NCBI GenBank assembly: GCA_020740775.1
Contig: JAHEWK010000014.1
Span: 1,240,001-1,304,000 of the forward strand
Source of the DNA: Ilyonectria destructans
Lineage: Eukaryota; Ascomycota; Sordariomycetes; Hypocreales; Nectriaceae
Direction: 5' to 3'
Length of the DNA: 64,000 bases
Part shown: positions 22,910-34,210 of the stretch, piece by piece
How positions within the stretch are numbered: position 1 is the stretch's first letter
Layout of the letters: each line of letters starts with the position of its first letter
Made by a program: the position numbers and the translations under genes
Notes under the pieces: generated by a model
The model's database searches: none
Seen by the model: the letters and a program-made list of their open reading frames with translations, nothing else
Told to the model about the DNA's origin: nothing

Positions 22910-25900
22910 GACAATGTATTTGAGTTAGTTTGAGGGCCACAATTGGGCCTTCAGTTGCGTGCACATCTAGATTGAGACTTCTCAAACACATGTTGGCCAG
23001 GATTGTCTTACGACCAAAGGTAACATGAGTGAGAGAAAAACATCATTGTTATTTAGTCTCCTGTATACCATTTCGCGCTATATACCATGAGATTTGAGCT
23101 GTATTCTAGCAATGGAAATAAATTCGACGCGTTCTATACTGCACTTACCTTGCTTGACTGTCTTGCATGACGTGTGAAAATTCCCCCTTGTACAGCCGCA
23201 TTATGTGCCAGGGTGAGGTGTGGTCTGGAGTGAAGGGGTGGTATGATGGGTCCTTCCGAAAATGGAAAGGAGGCTCGGAGAAAAGACGGCCAAGGGGATG
23301 GCGTTGTCACTAACGCCAGGCCAAGATGCAGAAAGAAAGAAAAAGTTGGGGAAAAGCTGGGGAAGCTTGAGAAATAATGGGAAACTGGGAAGAAATGGGG
23401 AAATAAGGGAAAATTAACCAGCTCCAGACCATATATGATGTTGTGCAGCATGTCATTCACGCCTTGTACGGTGGAGACTGCGCCCTTCGGAAGATGAGGT
23501 GGATCCATCGACTGATACTCCCGCTGAGCCAGTGCCTTTACAGCTCCTCTAAGTCTGAAGTCTATACGGGCCATGTAGAACTGGAAGTTGAGATAAGAGA
23601 CTTCATGTAGGATGAATATATTGGAACAGGTGGGAGCAGTGTCTAAATGGTGTAATGGGTTGTGAGAGGCAAATATTGGGTTCGGCTGGTGACCAAGGTC
23701 AATAGACTAGAGCCATGAGTGGATTAACTTAACGTAGCGGGACGGGACGGGACAGATTAGACGCCGTTGATAAACCGATGGCAGAAGGGGCAAGGCAGGT
23801 CTGACCCAACATAAAATATTCGAGGGTCCTGAAGAGATGGATGTAGAAGTAGGTAGTTGTGGTTGTGTTGACGTTTGGAGAGGTTGCGTGGGGCTACAAC
23901 CCAACATCATTTTGGGACTCATTCCAAGTCGGCAGTAGCCAGAGCCAATGAGATGTTTTGGGAACCTCCTTACGCCGTTACCTTTCAACGGCCTTGCACT
24001 GCTGCAAAGTCAAGACTGTTAGTTTTAGGTACGTACGTAAAGGCGTCGACAGTGGAGGCGTAGCCATGATCCATGATCCGGGGAGGTGGGGTGCGCGGAG
24101 TCGGTGGAAATGTCGGCAGTCTCTCGTGCAGCCTCTCCTGCAGCGCCACAATCATGGATGTGAAACCGAACCACGGCTATTCGCATGTTAGGTAAAGCAA
24201 CATGGAGGCGATGTTGCAGCTCCACGCCATGCGTTTCTAGGCATGCGTCGGTTCAGTTAGGAGTCATGCCATGGGCTACGGTGACCCGGAGCCAAGGTGG
24301 GGGAGGTAGCGTGGCGCGACAGCACAGTGTCCTACAGTGAGCGAGGACCTCGGAGTCTCCCATCCGTCCGCAACCTCGGATGACCCTGCGAATCTCAATT
24401 ACCCCAGGCCGAGCTGCGTCGCAATCTACGCGTACGGGGCAATAGGGGCTCCACGCAGATAAGGTGCAAATTGAACGGAGCAGATGGAGCAGATGCAGTG
24501 GTTTAGCAGTACCGAGTACGTACGAGTTACTTGATGAAAATTGGAGGATGCGGGGGAGGGTGATCCGGGGGCAGGGTACGATGGGGCCTTTTTACATAAG
24601 AAAAAAGGTTGTGTGGTTATTTTTTTGGGGACCGGTTTGACAGATTAGGGGTTACATGGGCTTGTGCGGGGAACGGGTTGGAGCGTTGGAGGATTGGCGG
24701 CTGGGCTGGGGAAATGGCAGGGGGAGCTGGTGGAATCGGGAATTGTTCGATGGGAATTGCTGTGAGGAAAAGATGGCCAGGTGTCGGAGGTTTTCTTTGA
24801 TCGTTCTAGAAGAACGCTGGCTGTCAGGGGACAAGCGGCGTAGTGCAGGTTCGTGGCAGTGGTTGCAGGCCTGTGGTTGTAGTGGTTGTAGCGGCTGCGC
24901 TGTGGTTGGCCAGCGTGTGTTTTCAGGGAGGGCGTCTGTCCATTTTGGGGTTGAGGCCGCTGAGGTCACTCTGGGGACAACCACACTGTGCCCTGGGCCA
25001 AGCGAATTGGCTGACAATAAGGTGTCGACTAGGCGCTTTCGAGCCAAGGCGCCAACACCAAACGCCGCCTCAATCGGCTCAGTCCACTCCAATATCGACT
25101 TCACATCCACTTTGTAGGGCTTCATGACGACGTGTGCAACGCTCCACCAGCAAATCGGATCCCCATCCACAGCCTCAAGCCACCCTGGCCGGCGGACTGG
25201 CTGGCCCTTGCCGTCAGGTTTCGGCTTGCACGCCTCAGCAAACACACGGCAGTGCTACTAAAGCACCTCCCTCATTGAGGGTAGTTCGCCAGGCACGTCC
25301 AGCTCCGTCGGCCATGATCCGTCGTGCTACATTAGCTCAGGATACGGCCCGCGGCTTCCGTGACGCTTGGCGCTGCGTTGTTCTTCTAGAAGCTATGACG
25401 CCTAGACGACAGCTCTCACGCCTGCTTACCGGCGAGTCGCGCGCTTCCGTTGCACATCGCCGCCGGCCAGTGACCGAACGGCATCTCACCCGTGCGCTGT
25501 GCTAGCATTGTCCAGCTCGAAAACGACTCCATCCCAGCCTGTCCCAGCCCAACACGCCGTCACCTATTACTTAATGGAATGACGGGGATCTGGGTCGCCC
25601 ATCTCGCCGTACTACGTACCCCAGAAAATCCCCATTCTCCCGAACTGGGTCCCTGTGAGCTATAGCCGTAGAAAGCCGACTTCTGGCACCTGCTTCCTGC
25701 GATCTATGACTCGTGGGACGCGCTGCGAACCCCTGCCGGCGCGAGTTGTTACGTACAACGGCGTGGGAGATCCGGGGAAAGACTCCACGCGATGACCAGA
25801 ATCCGGGGCTGGATTCCTCGTGCCGATGTCACCCGCGGAGGTGCATGGGAGTTTCAAACCATCACATGGATAGAGTTCCAAGTGAAGCAGGCGTACGACG

Positions 25901-28460
25901 TGTAAATCCCCTCGTTCAGATGGGGGACATGATGGTGTACTCGGCGGATGTCTCGGACATGGCATCACTGCCGACTGCGACACCGTGGGCGTCTCGGCTG
26001 GGCTTGGTGTGGGGAAGCTGAATGGGGGCGTGCCATTGATGGGCTGCCTCCCATACCCTTTTGATTACATCCCGGTGCTATCGGATTGAGGCCCTGTGCT
26101 TTTGGGGTCTTTCTTTATGGGACCACCAGATCAGGCCCATCTGCTCGTGAGTGTGGCTTGTTGGGTGTTGCGACTTGAAGAACTAAGTTGTGGCCTGGCC
26201 TCAGGAGGAGAGGCTAGCGACACACGACGAGCTTCAATGCTGAATGATTTTGTTGTGGGTTTGATACACCCCTTGAGCTAGTAAGTCTGTCTGGTGGCTG
26301 TTCTTTCATTAGTATGGCTGCCAAAGCAGTAGTGGTGGGCCTGGGGCATTAACTATCCAGCAGACCTCGTCATGGATTCGTAGACTCGTTAGTGGCTAAT
26401 TCTCTCAGTTTGTTTAAAGCTACTAAAGATGGCTGACGGCCAGTGCCCTTATGAAATCGTTCACGATATTCAATCATTCTAACAAAACATGCTACGCACA
26501 ATGAGCCAGGATCCACCGATGTTGCCGTTTCAAAACATTGACTGTGATGTCAAATATCAACAGGGCAAGGACACGGGTAGAAGACGCTGGTTTAGAATCC
26601 CTTTAAATCTGCTTCCGTGTTCCATTTCCAAGCTAGATTTCCAACGTTTATCATAGAAGTCATGGTCCACAAAATGAACTCACTTGGGCTAGAGATATCG
26701 TACTATTTCGTTTCTGCACGCTTCGACCTCCACTGGCTCGCCATTCTACAGGGGTACTCTAAACGTAATGTTTTGGAATGTTGCCTCGAGAATTCCATGA
26801 TCTCAAGACAACACTCTCGAGATGCCGGCCCTCCTTAAACGAACCAAAGTGGATATCAACCAACAATCAATCAGCCAACTCAGGCTCACTGGCTCACCTT
26901 AATGTATTTCTCTTTCGGTGGCATTATCGGTATCATTGCAATTAGAATGCTTTCTCACTATCAGGTCTTCAATTCACCTTGAGTCAATAGGGGCGAAATT
27001 GAGCTAAATCCTTAGTTTCACATGCATCACAGCGCAATCGCTCAATTCACCACCATCAATCCAAAAGGCAGAGCTATTTCGCACGAAATCAAAACCATTG
27101 TTGGCGAAACTGACAGCACGCGCTTACATTGGTGCTAAAGTCGGGAATGCCATGAAGTCGGTGATTGCACCCCGCGAAAGGGCCAAAACAAGCCGCACAT
27201 CTGCCTACTGGCGTGGCTGTCAGAGAAATGTGTGTGGCGGACCAACATCATAAGCCTCACCAACCGCCAGCCCAACAACTCACGGCACACAAATCCTCCG
27301 CTGCACCACATAAAAGAAGCTCGAAAATGCCCAAAAGACACCAGTCACGTTCCAGAGCATAGCCTCTATCCAACGATACTCGCGATGAAAAGGACAAAAA
27401 AAGAAGCGAGCGTCATCCTGGCGGCGTCGAACTGGGGACCTTTGGCCCCCTGCCGGGCTGTAGGTCCGAATCCTAGGGACGAACCCTATCCCCTATAGAC
27501 CAGTCAGCTCGAGAGAGGTTGTTATGATGAGCAGCAGATATTAGGAACCATAAGGCTTCCTTCCTTTGTCGGTTTGCTGGTTGGTGGTTGCTGGCAGGCA
27601 GCTGTCAACCCGTTGGCGGACTGCGTGCCAGCTGTCAGGCGAAATTTCTGACCACTGGCTGTCAACAGTCATAGGGTAGGTAGAGAATACCGTCCGGTGC
27701 TCTCCGGCCGTTCCCATCACGTGGCCGGGTTTCCTACGTCATTTAGTCGCCTTGGTTATCGAGACCCTCGATAATAAAGTCAACTTTCAGTCAACCCGGA
27801 CACAGTCCTACTGCATTCCTAAGGGCTCTATGATCTACACCTATTTTGCCCTAGTAATACAGATCGTGGCAGTTCAGGAAGCCAGCTAGGTCGGGGATCT
27901 CGAGTACCCCGGTTACAATCAAGTCATTCATTATGCATATTAGACGTGTTATGAGGTCTCATCATTAGCCGATTTATTTCCAGGCCGAAATCATGTTAGA
28001 TCTGAAGCCTTGTGCGATAAGAACGAAATGACGACTACCAAACTACATCAAAGCAGTTAAACGCCTTTCCGGAAGGAGATGTCAGTAAGAGCTTGTTTCA
28101 ATATATGCAGCCTCAACTCTTCAGGGTCTTCCTTCTCACCTTAAATCTCCGTGTCTACTCTGATGGCTGTTCCGCTGAAAATATCCCCGACTTTGCGGCT
28201 CACAGCGCCATGTCATCCTCATCTCTTTCCATTATCGCCCTCGATTAAACCAGATTCCTTCGCTATTCTTCCTTAACTTGACCCCTTTACCAAACCTTCT
28301 TCCCGACAGACAATGTCCCAGATTATACTACAAAGGCCTCTATCATTTATTCATGCTGCAGTGACGCCACGAACGTCCCTTGCGAGAACAGCATAGCGGT
28401 GGATATAGCACCAGCACAGCGGACTGGCCAAATGGTTGCCGAATTCCCATGACAATCATG
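22910..28460. other. 5.5-kb intergenic region, AT-richer toward the right
   Basis: Begins with the permease 3' UTR. ORFs such as 24652-25245 (minus) and 25134-25505 (plus) overlap antisense and show no motif. A purine-rich tract lies at 23330-23415. From about 26.3 kb the base composition drops clearly toward AT, continuing into the HET/HeLo-like pair. A tRNA-like B-box near 27467 was considered and rejected. Confidence 0.45.
23330..23415. repeat. Purine-rich tract with repeated TGGGGAAA-like units
   Basis: About 86 bp almost without pyrimidines on the plus strand, with repeats such as TTGGGGAAAAG, CTGGGGAAG, CTGGGAAG and ATGGGGAAA. It could form triplex or G-rich structures. No known function. 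Confidence 0.6.
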
Positions 28461-30074
28461 CTAACACTGGCCTATGCGCTCGATCTGGATGCAGATGGGA
28501 AACATGAGCGGATTAAGCACCGCCAGACTTGCTTCAACTGTATAGTTATGATCAGAGTCTTCATGCTTCACCAACAAACTCCGAACCTCTCGACTATCAG
28601 GAATGAGCGCGTAGAGACTGGAAGGGTCGCCCAGAGGACCATACTCCTCAATGTTAGTGAACGGGTTGATAACTCCTGGCTCCCAAATATTACCATCCCG
28701 CTCCATGTAGAGGGTGAGATGCATTCTGTAGTCATCAAGTTTGCAGACCAGCACAAAGACTGTGCTCTGCCCACATCCCCCCCGCGGCCTGAACTCTTTC
28801 GACGTTACACAGAACCTTACAAAGCACATGAAATGACGAAAGTGTTTGATAGAAAAGGTACATTCGTCAGCGTGCCAGAATGCGTCGGGGACTGCCTTGA
28901 TGTTGTGCATTCTGAATGCCTTAGTGTCTCTCTTGAAATTGACACTAATTTGGCGATTGGTACCAGTATAAACAATAGCACGGCTCGTATTATTTTGCGA
29001 AGAAAGAGCCAGATATATCGGACGAATGCGATCTCCGAGTTTGGGTGTCGTTCCCGTAAACGATTGCGGCCAATGCCGGAAGTAGGTATCCATAACTCGC
29101 TTTAGATAAATCGCGAGTCTTATGGGCACATCGTTCCCTCGCTCGTAACAACTCAAGTTCATAGTGTAGATGCTTCCCATGAGGTGATGAATAGGTGTGT
29201 AGATCTTCACCCCCTTGTTCGTGATGCTGATCTCGTCTCGAAAACTGAACTGGCCATCATTCAAATGAATTTTGCCGCATTGGAAAAAGTCCGCGGGACT
29301 TTCCGCTAATATCCCGTGATATTCTGAGTCGTCTTTTGCTATCCATGCGAAGAGTGACAGATCAGTGGTTTTCTTCAGAATTTCTTCCTGTAACCTAGCA
29401 AATGCCCGAGACCCTTCACCATAGAGCATGGGCATATTCACATCGAATATACCCAACAGGCAATAAGCCATGTCTTCAACGCGGGTTGTCTGTCGCTGAG
29501 CAGCCCAAGACATTCGTTTCGCTAATGAAATTGCTTCCAAGGACATGCGCCCCTTCAGCACATCCTGGTCAATACCGGTGATGGCTTCGAGCTCTTCCGC
29601 AATATCATTCTTCGTCCCCAGTGGATTCCAATCGGCATCATAGAAGACAACATCAGCTGGTGCGATAAGTTCTTGGAGTGTCCATCCTCTCGATAGCCAA
29701 CGACAATTTCTTAAATCATCCTGCGTCGATAATAGATTTCCGGTTGGTAGATCCGAGAGAAACGCTAGGCAATAGGCAGCATTCTTATACCAGCGAAACA
29801 TCGAGTTGATGGCTTCCGAGAGTTCGGCGCTGGAAGACTTATCAATGCAGCAAGTGTCCACCCAGACGTAGTCAAGGCCTTGGCCAAGGGCGGTTCGACA
29901 AGTTGCCTTAATCTTGGAGAAGCTGACCGTCTTCTTTCGAGCGACGGTGAGGTCTTTCATATCTTCAAAGGTCACCTCGTCGCCTTCCCATGTGTGTGAT
30001 AAAATTGCGTAAGGCTTTTGCACTGGGTCGTGGAAGCTTTCAAGCCTCAAGGTACGTGCGTTTATGAGTCTCAT
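28461..30074 (-). CDS. HET-domain protein (heterokaryon incompatibility type)
   Basis: Single-exon 537-aa gene. The HET domain spans roughly residues 21-160: PYAILSHTW (21-29), VTFEDM (34-39), YVWVDTCCIDKSSSAELSEA (69-88), the MFRWY motif, and CRWLSRGWTLQELIAP (124-139). It is followed by the region common to HET-E-like proteins, MSWAAQRQTTRVEDMAYCLLGIFDVNMPMLYGEG (188-221). HET domains trigger cell death or growth arrest after fusion of unlike hyphae and are thought to be TIR-like. The C-terminal 300 residues have no domain I recognise: no NACHT, WD40 or ankyrin, so this is a short HET form. Start chosen at 30074 because the MRL...R leader just before PYAILSHTW is typical. It is divergent from the HeLo-like/ankyrin gene across a 719-bp shared intergenic region. 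Codon use is AT-richer than in the permease or Ras GEF genes. It looks intact. Confidence 0.9.
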   Translation of the reverse strand: MRLINARTLRLESFHDPVQKPYAILSHTWEGDEVTFEDMKDLTVARKKTVSFSKIKATCRTALGQGLDYVWVDTCCIDKSSSAELSEAINSMFRWYKNAAYCLAFLSDLPTGNLLSTQDDLRNCRWLSRGWTLQELIAPADVVFYDADWNPLGTKNDIAEELEAITGIDQDVLKGRMSLEAISLAKRMSWAAQRQTTRVEDMAYCLLGIFDVNMPMLYGEGSRAFARLQEEILKKTTDLSLFAWIAKDDSEYHGILAESPADFFQCGKIHLNDGQFSFRDEISITNKGVKIYTPIHHLMGSIYTMNLSCYERGNDVPIRLAIYLKRVMDTYFRHWPQSFTGTTPKLGDRIRPIYLALSSQNNTSRAIVYTGTNRQISVNFKRDTKAFRMHNIKAVPDAFWHADECTFSIKHFRHFMCFVRFCVTSKEFRPRGGCGQSTVFVLVCKLDDYRMHLTLYMERDGNIWEPGVINPFTNIEEYGPLGDPSSLYALIPDSREVRSLLVKHEDSDHNYTVEASLAVLNPLMFPICIQIERIGQC

Positions 30075-30793
30075 GCTGGTGTTTTTCTTTTTGGAAATGT
30101 GTGATTATAGAATCGAAGTGAAAATAACGCAGACTGGGAGGTACGTGATACAGCCTGAAATTATATGCAATTCCGCTCGACACACAGCCGTGGGGATTAC
30201 TCAGTCCAGCATGTGAGATATTGTATCAATGGACATCAAGTAGATGAAGTTCAGAAACTAACCAAGAACTAAAATAACGGCCCTTTCAGTGCCGCGACCA
30301 TGCGAGTGCAACCCGTCATTACCGGGTCAGGTGAGCACAGCATTAACCATTTTGCTGCGCCAGCGCCTCATTTTTCTGCCTTGAGTGACTGCGCCCGCAG
30401 ACAAAACTCGACCAGAGACTAATAGCCACAAGTTCTCGGAGTTGATACCTAGATTATACCCAGCGAAAATCTTTTTAAAAATAAACATGGCAATGCCGAC
30501 TAAATCAGTAGCTCTACAGTTTTTACCTCTCATGAATCGGCCTCTTAATGAGCCGAGGATTCGATGCCTCGTGGAGCTTGAAGAAGTATCTGTCGGCAGC
30601 ACCGCCTTGCGAGGTTGCGATACTGGCGAATGGGAGAACATTCCCAAAGTGCAAAATGCACTGCTGCCCGACAGTACTTGGGCAGGCAGCAAGGCAGCTT
30701 TCTCCAAAATCTGCCTACTGCATTCCGTACTAGAAATGAAATCTGAGAACGCTCCCCCTCTCTCGTCGATTACCATCTTGGAATAGCCAGAAA
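30075..30793. other. Shared intergenic region between the divergent HET and HeLo-like genes
   Basis: 719 bp, probably holding both promoters. Two antisense ORFs (30385-30786 plus and 30327-30776 minus) cover much of it but show no motif and mirror each other, so I do not call them genes. No obvious TATA box at the expected distances. Confidence 0.45.
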
Positions 30794-33700
30794 ATGGCTG
30801 ATCCTTTCTCCGTCGCCAGCGGCGTGGCCGGACTTGTCTCCCTCGGCATTTCTCTCTGCAATGGTCTTCACAGATACCTCGATGCCGTCAAAGGCCGCCA
30901 AGAGGACATCGCAAAGGTCACTCAGAGGGTCCGACTACTCGAATCAACTGTTGAGGCCCTTCAAGATTGTGAACGCAGACTTGGCGGGAGGTATGAAAAA
31001 GCCGCTACGACTGTAGCGGTCTGCCTTCAACTCTGCGGGGATGAGTTACGGGCGTTTGAAACCACCATCAAGGAACTCGAACCGCCCAGCACTCCATCTA
31101 ATTCGATTATGAACAAGTTGGATAGAGGGAAACTTGCACTGGCGTACCCATTCAACCGCCAGAATCTATTGCGGGTGGAAGATCAGCTTTCGCGAGTGAC
31201 TGGCATTTTAAACACTGCGGTACAGGCGTTGACACTGTGAAGTCCCAGTTTGCTTCTCTCGTGTGCAAAGAGCTAACTTTAAAGCAGCAATGTCAACATT
31301 GGTGTCGTCAGCGATGTTGAAAAGTCCACAGCCGCGATATGGGACGCCTTCGCCGCCATGCAGGAGTCGCTAGCAAAAGTGAAATGCCAACTGGAGTCTG
31401 CTTCTTCAACTGTTGAGCGAACGGACCAGAAAACCGGCACCATTTCAGCCCAAATCGAAGGGTTGTTGGGTTTCAAGCAAGGCACCCCCACACCTCGGGA
31501 GATCCTTCACGAGTTGGTCATAAAATCCACTGAGCAATCGGTACAGCTGAGCAGTATTGGACAGTTGTTGGCGCACAAACCAGAGTATCTAAGTTCCGAG
31601 AGATACACATCTGCCGTCGAAAATTTACAACTATCGAACCTCGGACAAAGGGCCATCGCCAGCCCAGATTTCACAACAGCGCCGCTTGGAGCCCCGAGCT
31701 CTCATGCATATTCTCGAAATGCACAACCACCGCAGAGTCATATGGGATCAAGTGATTTCCATGACCTGTGGATATCAGCTTGTACCTGCCGAGAGTTCCA
31801 CTGTGGCCGGAATTATCAGAAGACTAACTTTTACCGCCAATCATGGGGCCCGTTTGCCTTCTTAATTCGCAAGGAAATATGTGGACAACACCACCCTGGC
31901 TGTGTACTTCACAACCCGGACCAGTTGACATCATCAACCAACCTGAACCTTTCTTTCACTGGACTACGTTCTACCGTTTCTCGAGTAGTTGGTGTATCAC
32001 TGACGCTGAACTGGAAAACCACAGAGTGGACTATTGCGCCAGCCTTGCAAGCCTACCGTACTGTTGATTCGCGGTTCAGTCCTGCATTTCAGCTTTTGAC
32101 CGATGCTACTGAGATCGGACATCAGTTACTCTATACCCATCAGCGCGATTCAAACCGACTAGTAGAACTTTTGGATAAGTTGAAGTATCGCTTGCACATG
32201 ATTTATATGTCACGAAGCGCATCCCCGCTCGATGTTGATGAGGAAGGCAGGACCTTTCTCCATCGGTTAATGAGAGTAAGTCAGGCCCCATTATCCCTAA
32301 ACGCTTCACCGTTTATACCATGTAGATTCTTTCGTATCATTTCCCAAGTCACGATGAGGGCTTTGTAGCTGTATTTCGCGCTCTTATTCACTATCATCGT
32401 GACATCGGTGCCAGCTTCGACGCCACAGACATGAAACAAAAGTAAGATATGCAAGCCTATCACCCAAGTTAAAGACGAAAGACTAAGATTTACAGTACAA
32501 TCTTTAATATTCGCATGTTCCCGACGACCGGCTCAATTACGAGAGTATATGATATATTAGATGAAGCTGGAGTAGCAGCCCCAATCACAACAGGATACAA
32601 TGGCTTTTCGTATTTCCCGTTCCAGCCGAGTTTTGTGGTGCTTTTCAATAACCGCCAGGATATAGCTGAATGTAACAATCCCCAATGTCTTATTCAAATA
32701 CGCAGAGGCTTACATTGTCACAGCCTTGCAATGCTATGGTACCCTCTCCATGGCTATATTCCATCAATCAGAAAATGGAGTACGGGACCTCCTTGAGAGC
32801 GAACTTTTGCCCCAATACCTATCCGAAGGGGGAGCATCCGGTCAAACAGTTTTACATTTCTGCAGCAACTGGGCGGCAGGCTTGCGACTTCTCTTCGCTC
32901 ATAAACAGACCCATGAATTGCTAAACACAGGAGACATACTGAAAAAACCTCCGGTTTTATATGCTCTTGAGTCGAGTGGACGCGCCTGCAATACGGACGA
33001 TGAATGGGAAATGTGCCACGGCTGCGATTGCTATGTTCCTCTCGAATTGTTCTTGGCTATGGTCTGCAGCATCTATCTTTATGATAAGCGTACCCTTCAA
33101 GTCTGCTCTTTAAGAGCTAGAATTATGTTTCTCGAGCACCTCAGGAATAGGCGAGAGCGGCTCCAACATATCGCAGGACTCACTCTCTCTCCCATGCATT
33201 TAGCAACATTTGGCGTGGCACAAGGCAGATTCCCCGATACTTCTGCGGCAGCATTGCTCCGAACTCTACGCCAGCAGGGCGTGAATATTCCACAAGCCCT
33301 GGAAGTTTTCCGCTTCGATTACCCAGACGATTCTGAGCGCAGTTTGTATCACACTATCGACTGTAACAAGGTCGCTGAGTTGGCATTCAACATTGGATTC
33401 AGAGATTTCGACACCCCGAATAACCGCGGGTTGACGCCCCTGATGGTCGTGAGATTTTCTATTTCGAATCTAGACGCATATGAACGACAATTACAGTACT
33501 GTAATTGGTTGATTGAGAAGGGTGCAAAGCTTGACGCTTTCTCGAATCAATTACACATATCTACTGCGCACCATGTGGCATCGAGCTTCGGAGAATTCGG
33601 AGTATTTGGCTTTCTCTCCAAACCCGACCTTGACAGCCTATCCCCAGAATCGAAGAGACTCTGTTCAGTGGTGTGCAACGTCGAAGTGTTTGCCCACCTT

Positions 33701-34210
33701 CCTTGTGCTTGTGGAAGCAGGGATGGGTGTTTGCCATTGAATTTTCTTCTCACGGAAGCGGATAGAGATATGGAAGCTCGCGAAATACACCTCTCGGATA
33801 GGTTCGAGCTCACTCTATGGTTGGTCCAATGGCTGTCTGACACAATCCGCGGTTTCGATACCTCGGTTCCCATGCGGTTGATCATTTTTAGGTTTATGAC
33901 TATGTATGAATTGGGTATACGTCATTTATGTTCCGAATGGACGTACAACAAATATGAACCTGAGAGGTGGGAAGAATTGCAAGAAGAATGGGAAGAGATA
34001 TTAGATGAGGATAGCTCACTTATCGAGGAGTTGGAGGAGTTGGTTGACGAGTTTGAGCAGGAGTACGCGCGCCTCGATGTTTCACTTGTTCAGTTCCTAC
34101 GAGGCTACTGGAGAATGAGGATGCAAAAGGTACGGGAAGCCAAGTCGGGAAACTTACATGAAGACCAGAAGAGGGCTCTCAGAGAAATTGGAGTGGTGAT
34201 GGAAATCTGA
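30794..34210 (+). CDS. HeLo-like/STAND N-terminal domain protein with Cys/His centre and ankyrin-type C-terminus
   Basis: Large multi-exon gene, about 1040 aa. Exons: 30794-31236; 31288-32275 (start could be 31285); 32326-32441; 32496 to an unresolved donor; 32666-34210. Residues 1-100 (MADPFSVASGVAGLVSLGIS, then a helical KGRQEDIAKVTQRVRLLEST) match the fungal N-terminal domain of STAND proteins, which includes HeLo-like membrane-targeting cell-death domains. A coiled-coil stretch follows. Around residues 313-353 CxC...C and C..HHPGC form a possible metal site, as in related fungal ankyrin proteins. The C-terminal half has degenerate ankyrin units (QTVLHFC, SPMHLATFGVAQGR, RGLTPLMVVRF...IEKGAKLDA) and ends in a very acidic helix. 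Between exon 4 and the last exon the frame changes; an acceptor ending TATAG at 32665 fits, with GTATAT (near 32549) or GTAGCA as donor. A true frameshift is the alternative. No NACHT/NB-ARC is visible. Probable sensor or effector in non-self recognition (inference). Confidence 0.7.

Noticed and set aside
24652..25245. 197-aa minus-strand ORF
   Set aside because: Overlapped by plus-strand ORFs of similar length, low-complexity Gln/Ser/Pro tail, no recognisable motif.
27405..27500. tRNA-like sequence with B-box-like GGTCCGAATCC (plus) and AGTTCGACGCC (minus)
   Set aside because: No matching acceptor stem or A box on either strand; the cloverleaf cannot be closed.
30327..30786. Antisense ORF pair in the HET/HeLo-like intergenic region
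   Set aside because: They mirror each other, carry no motif and lie where two promoters are expected.
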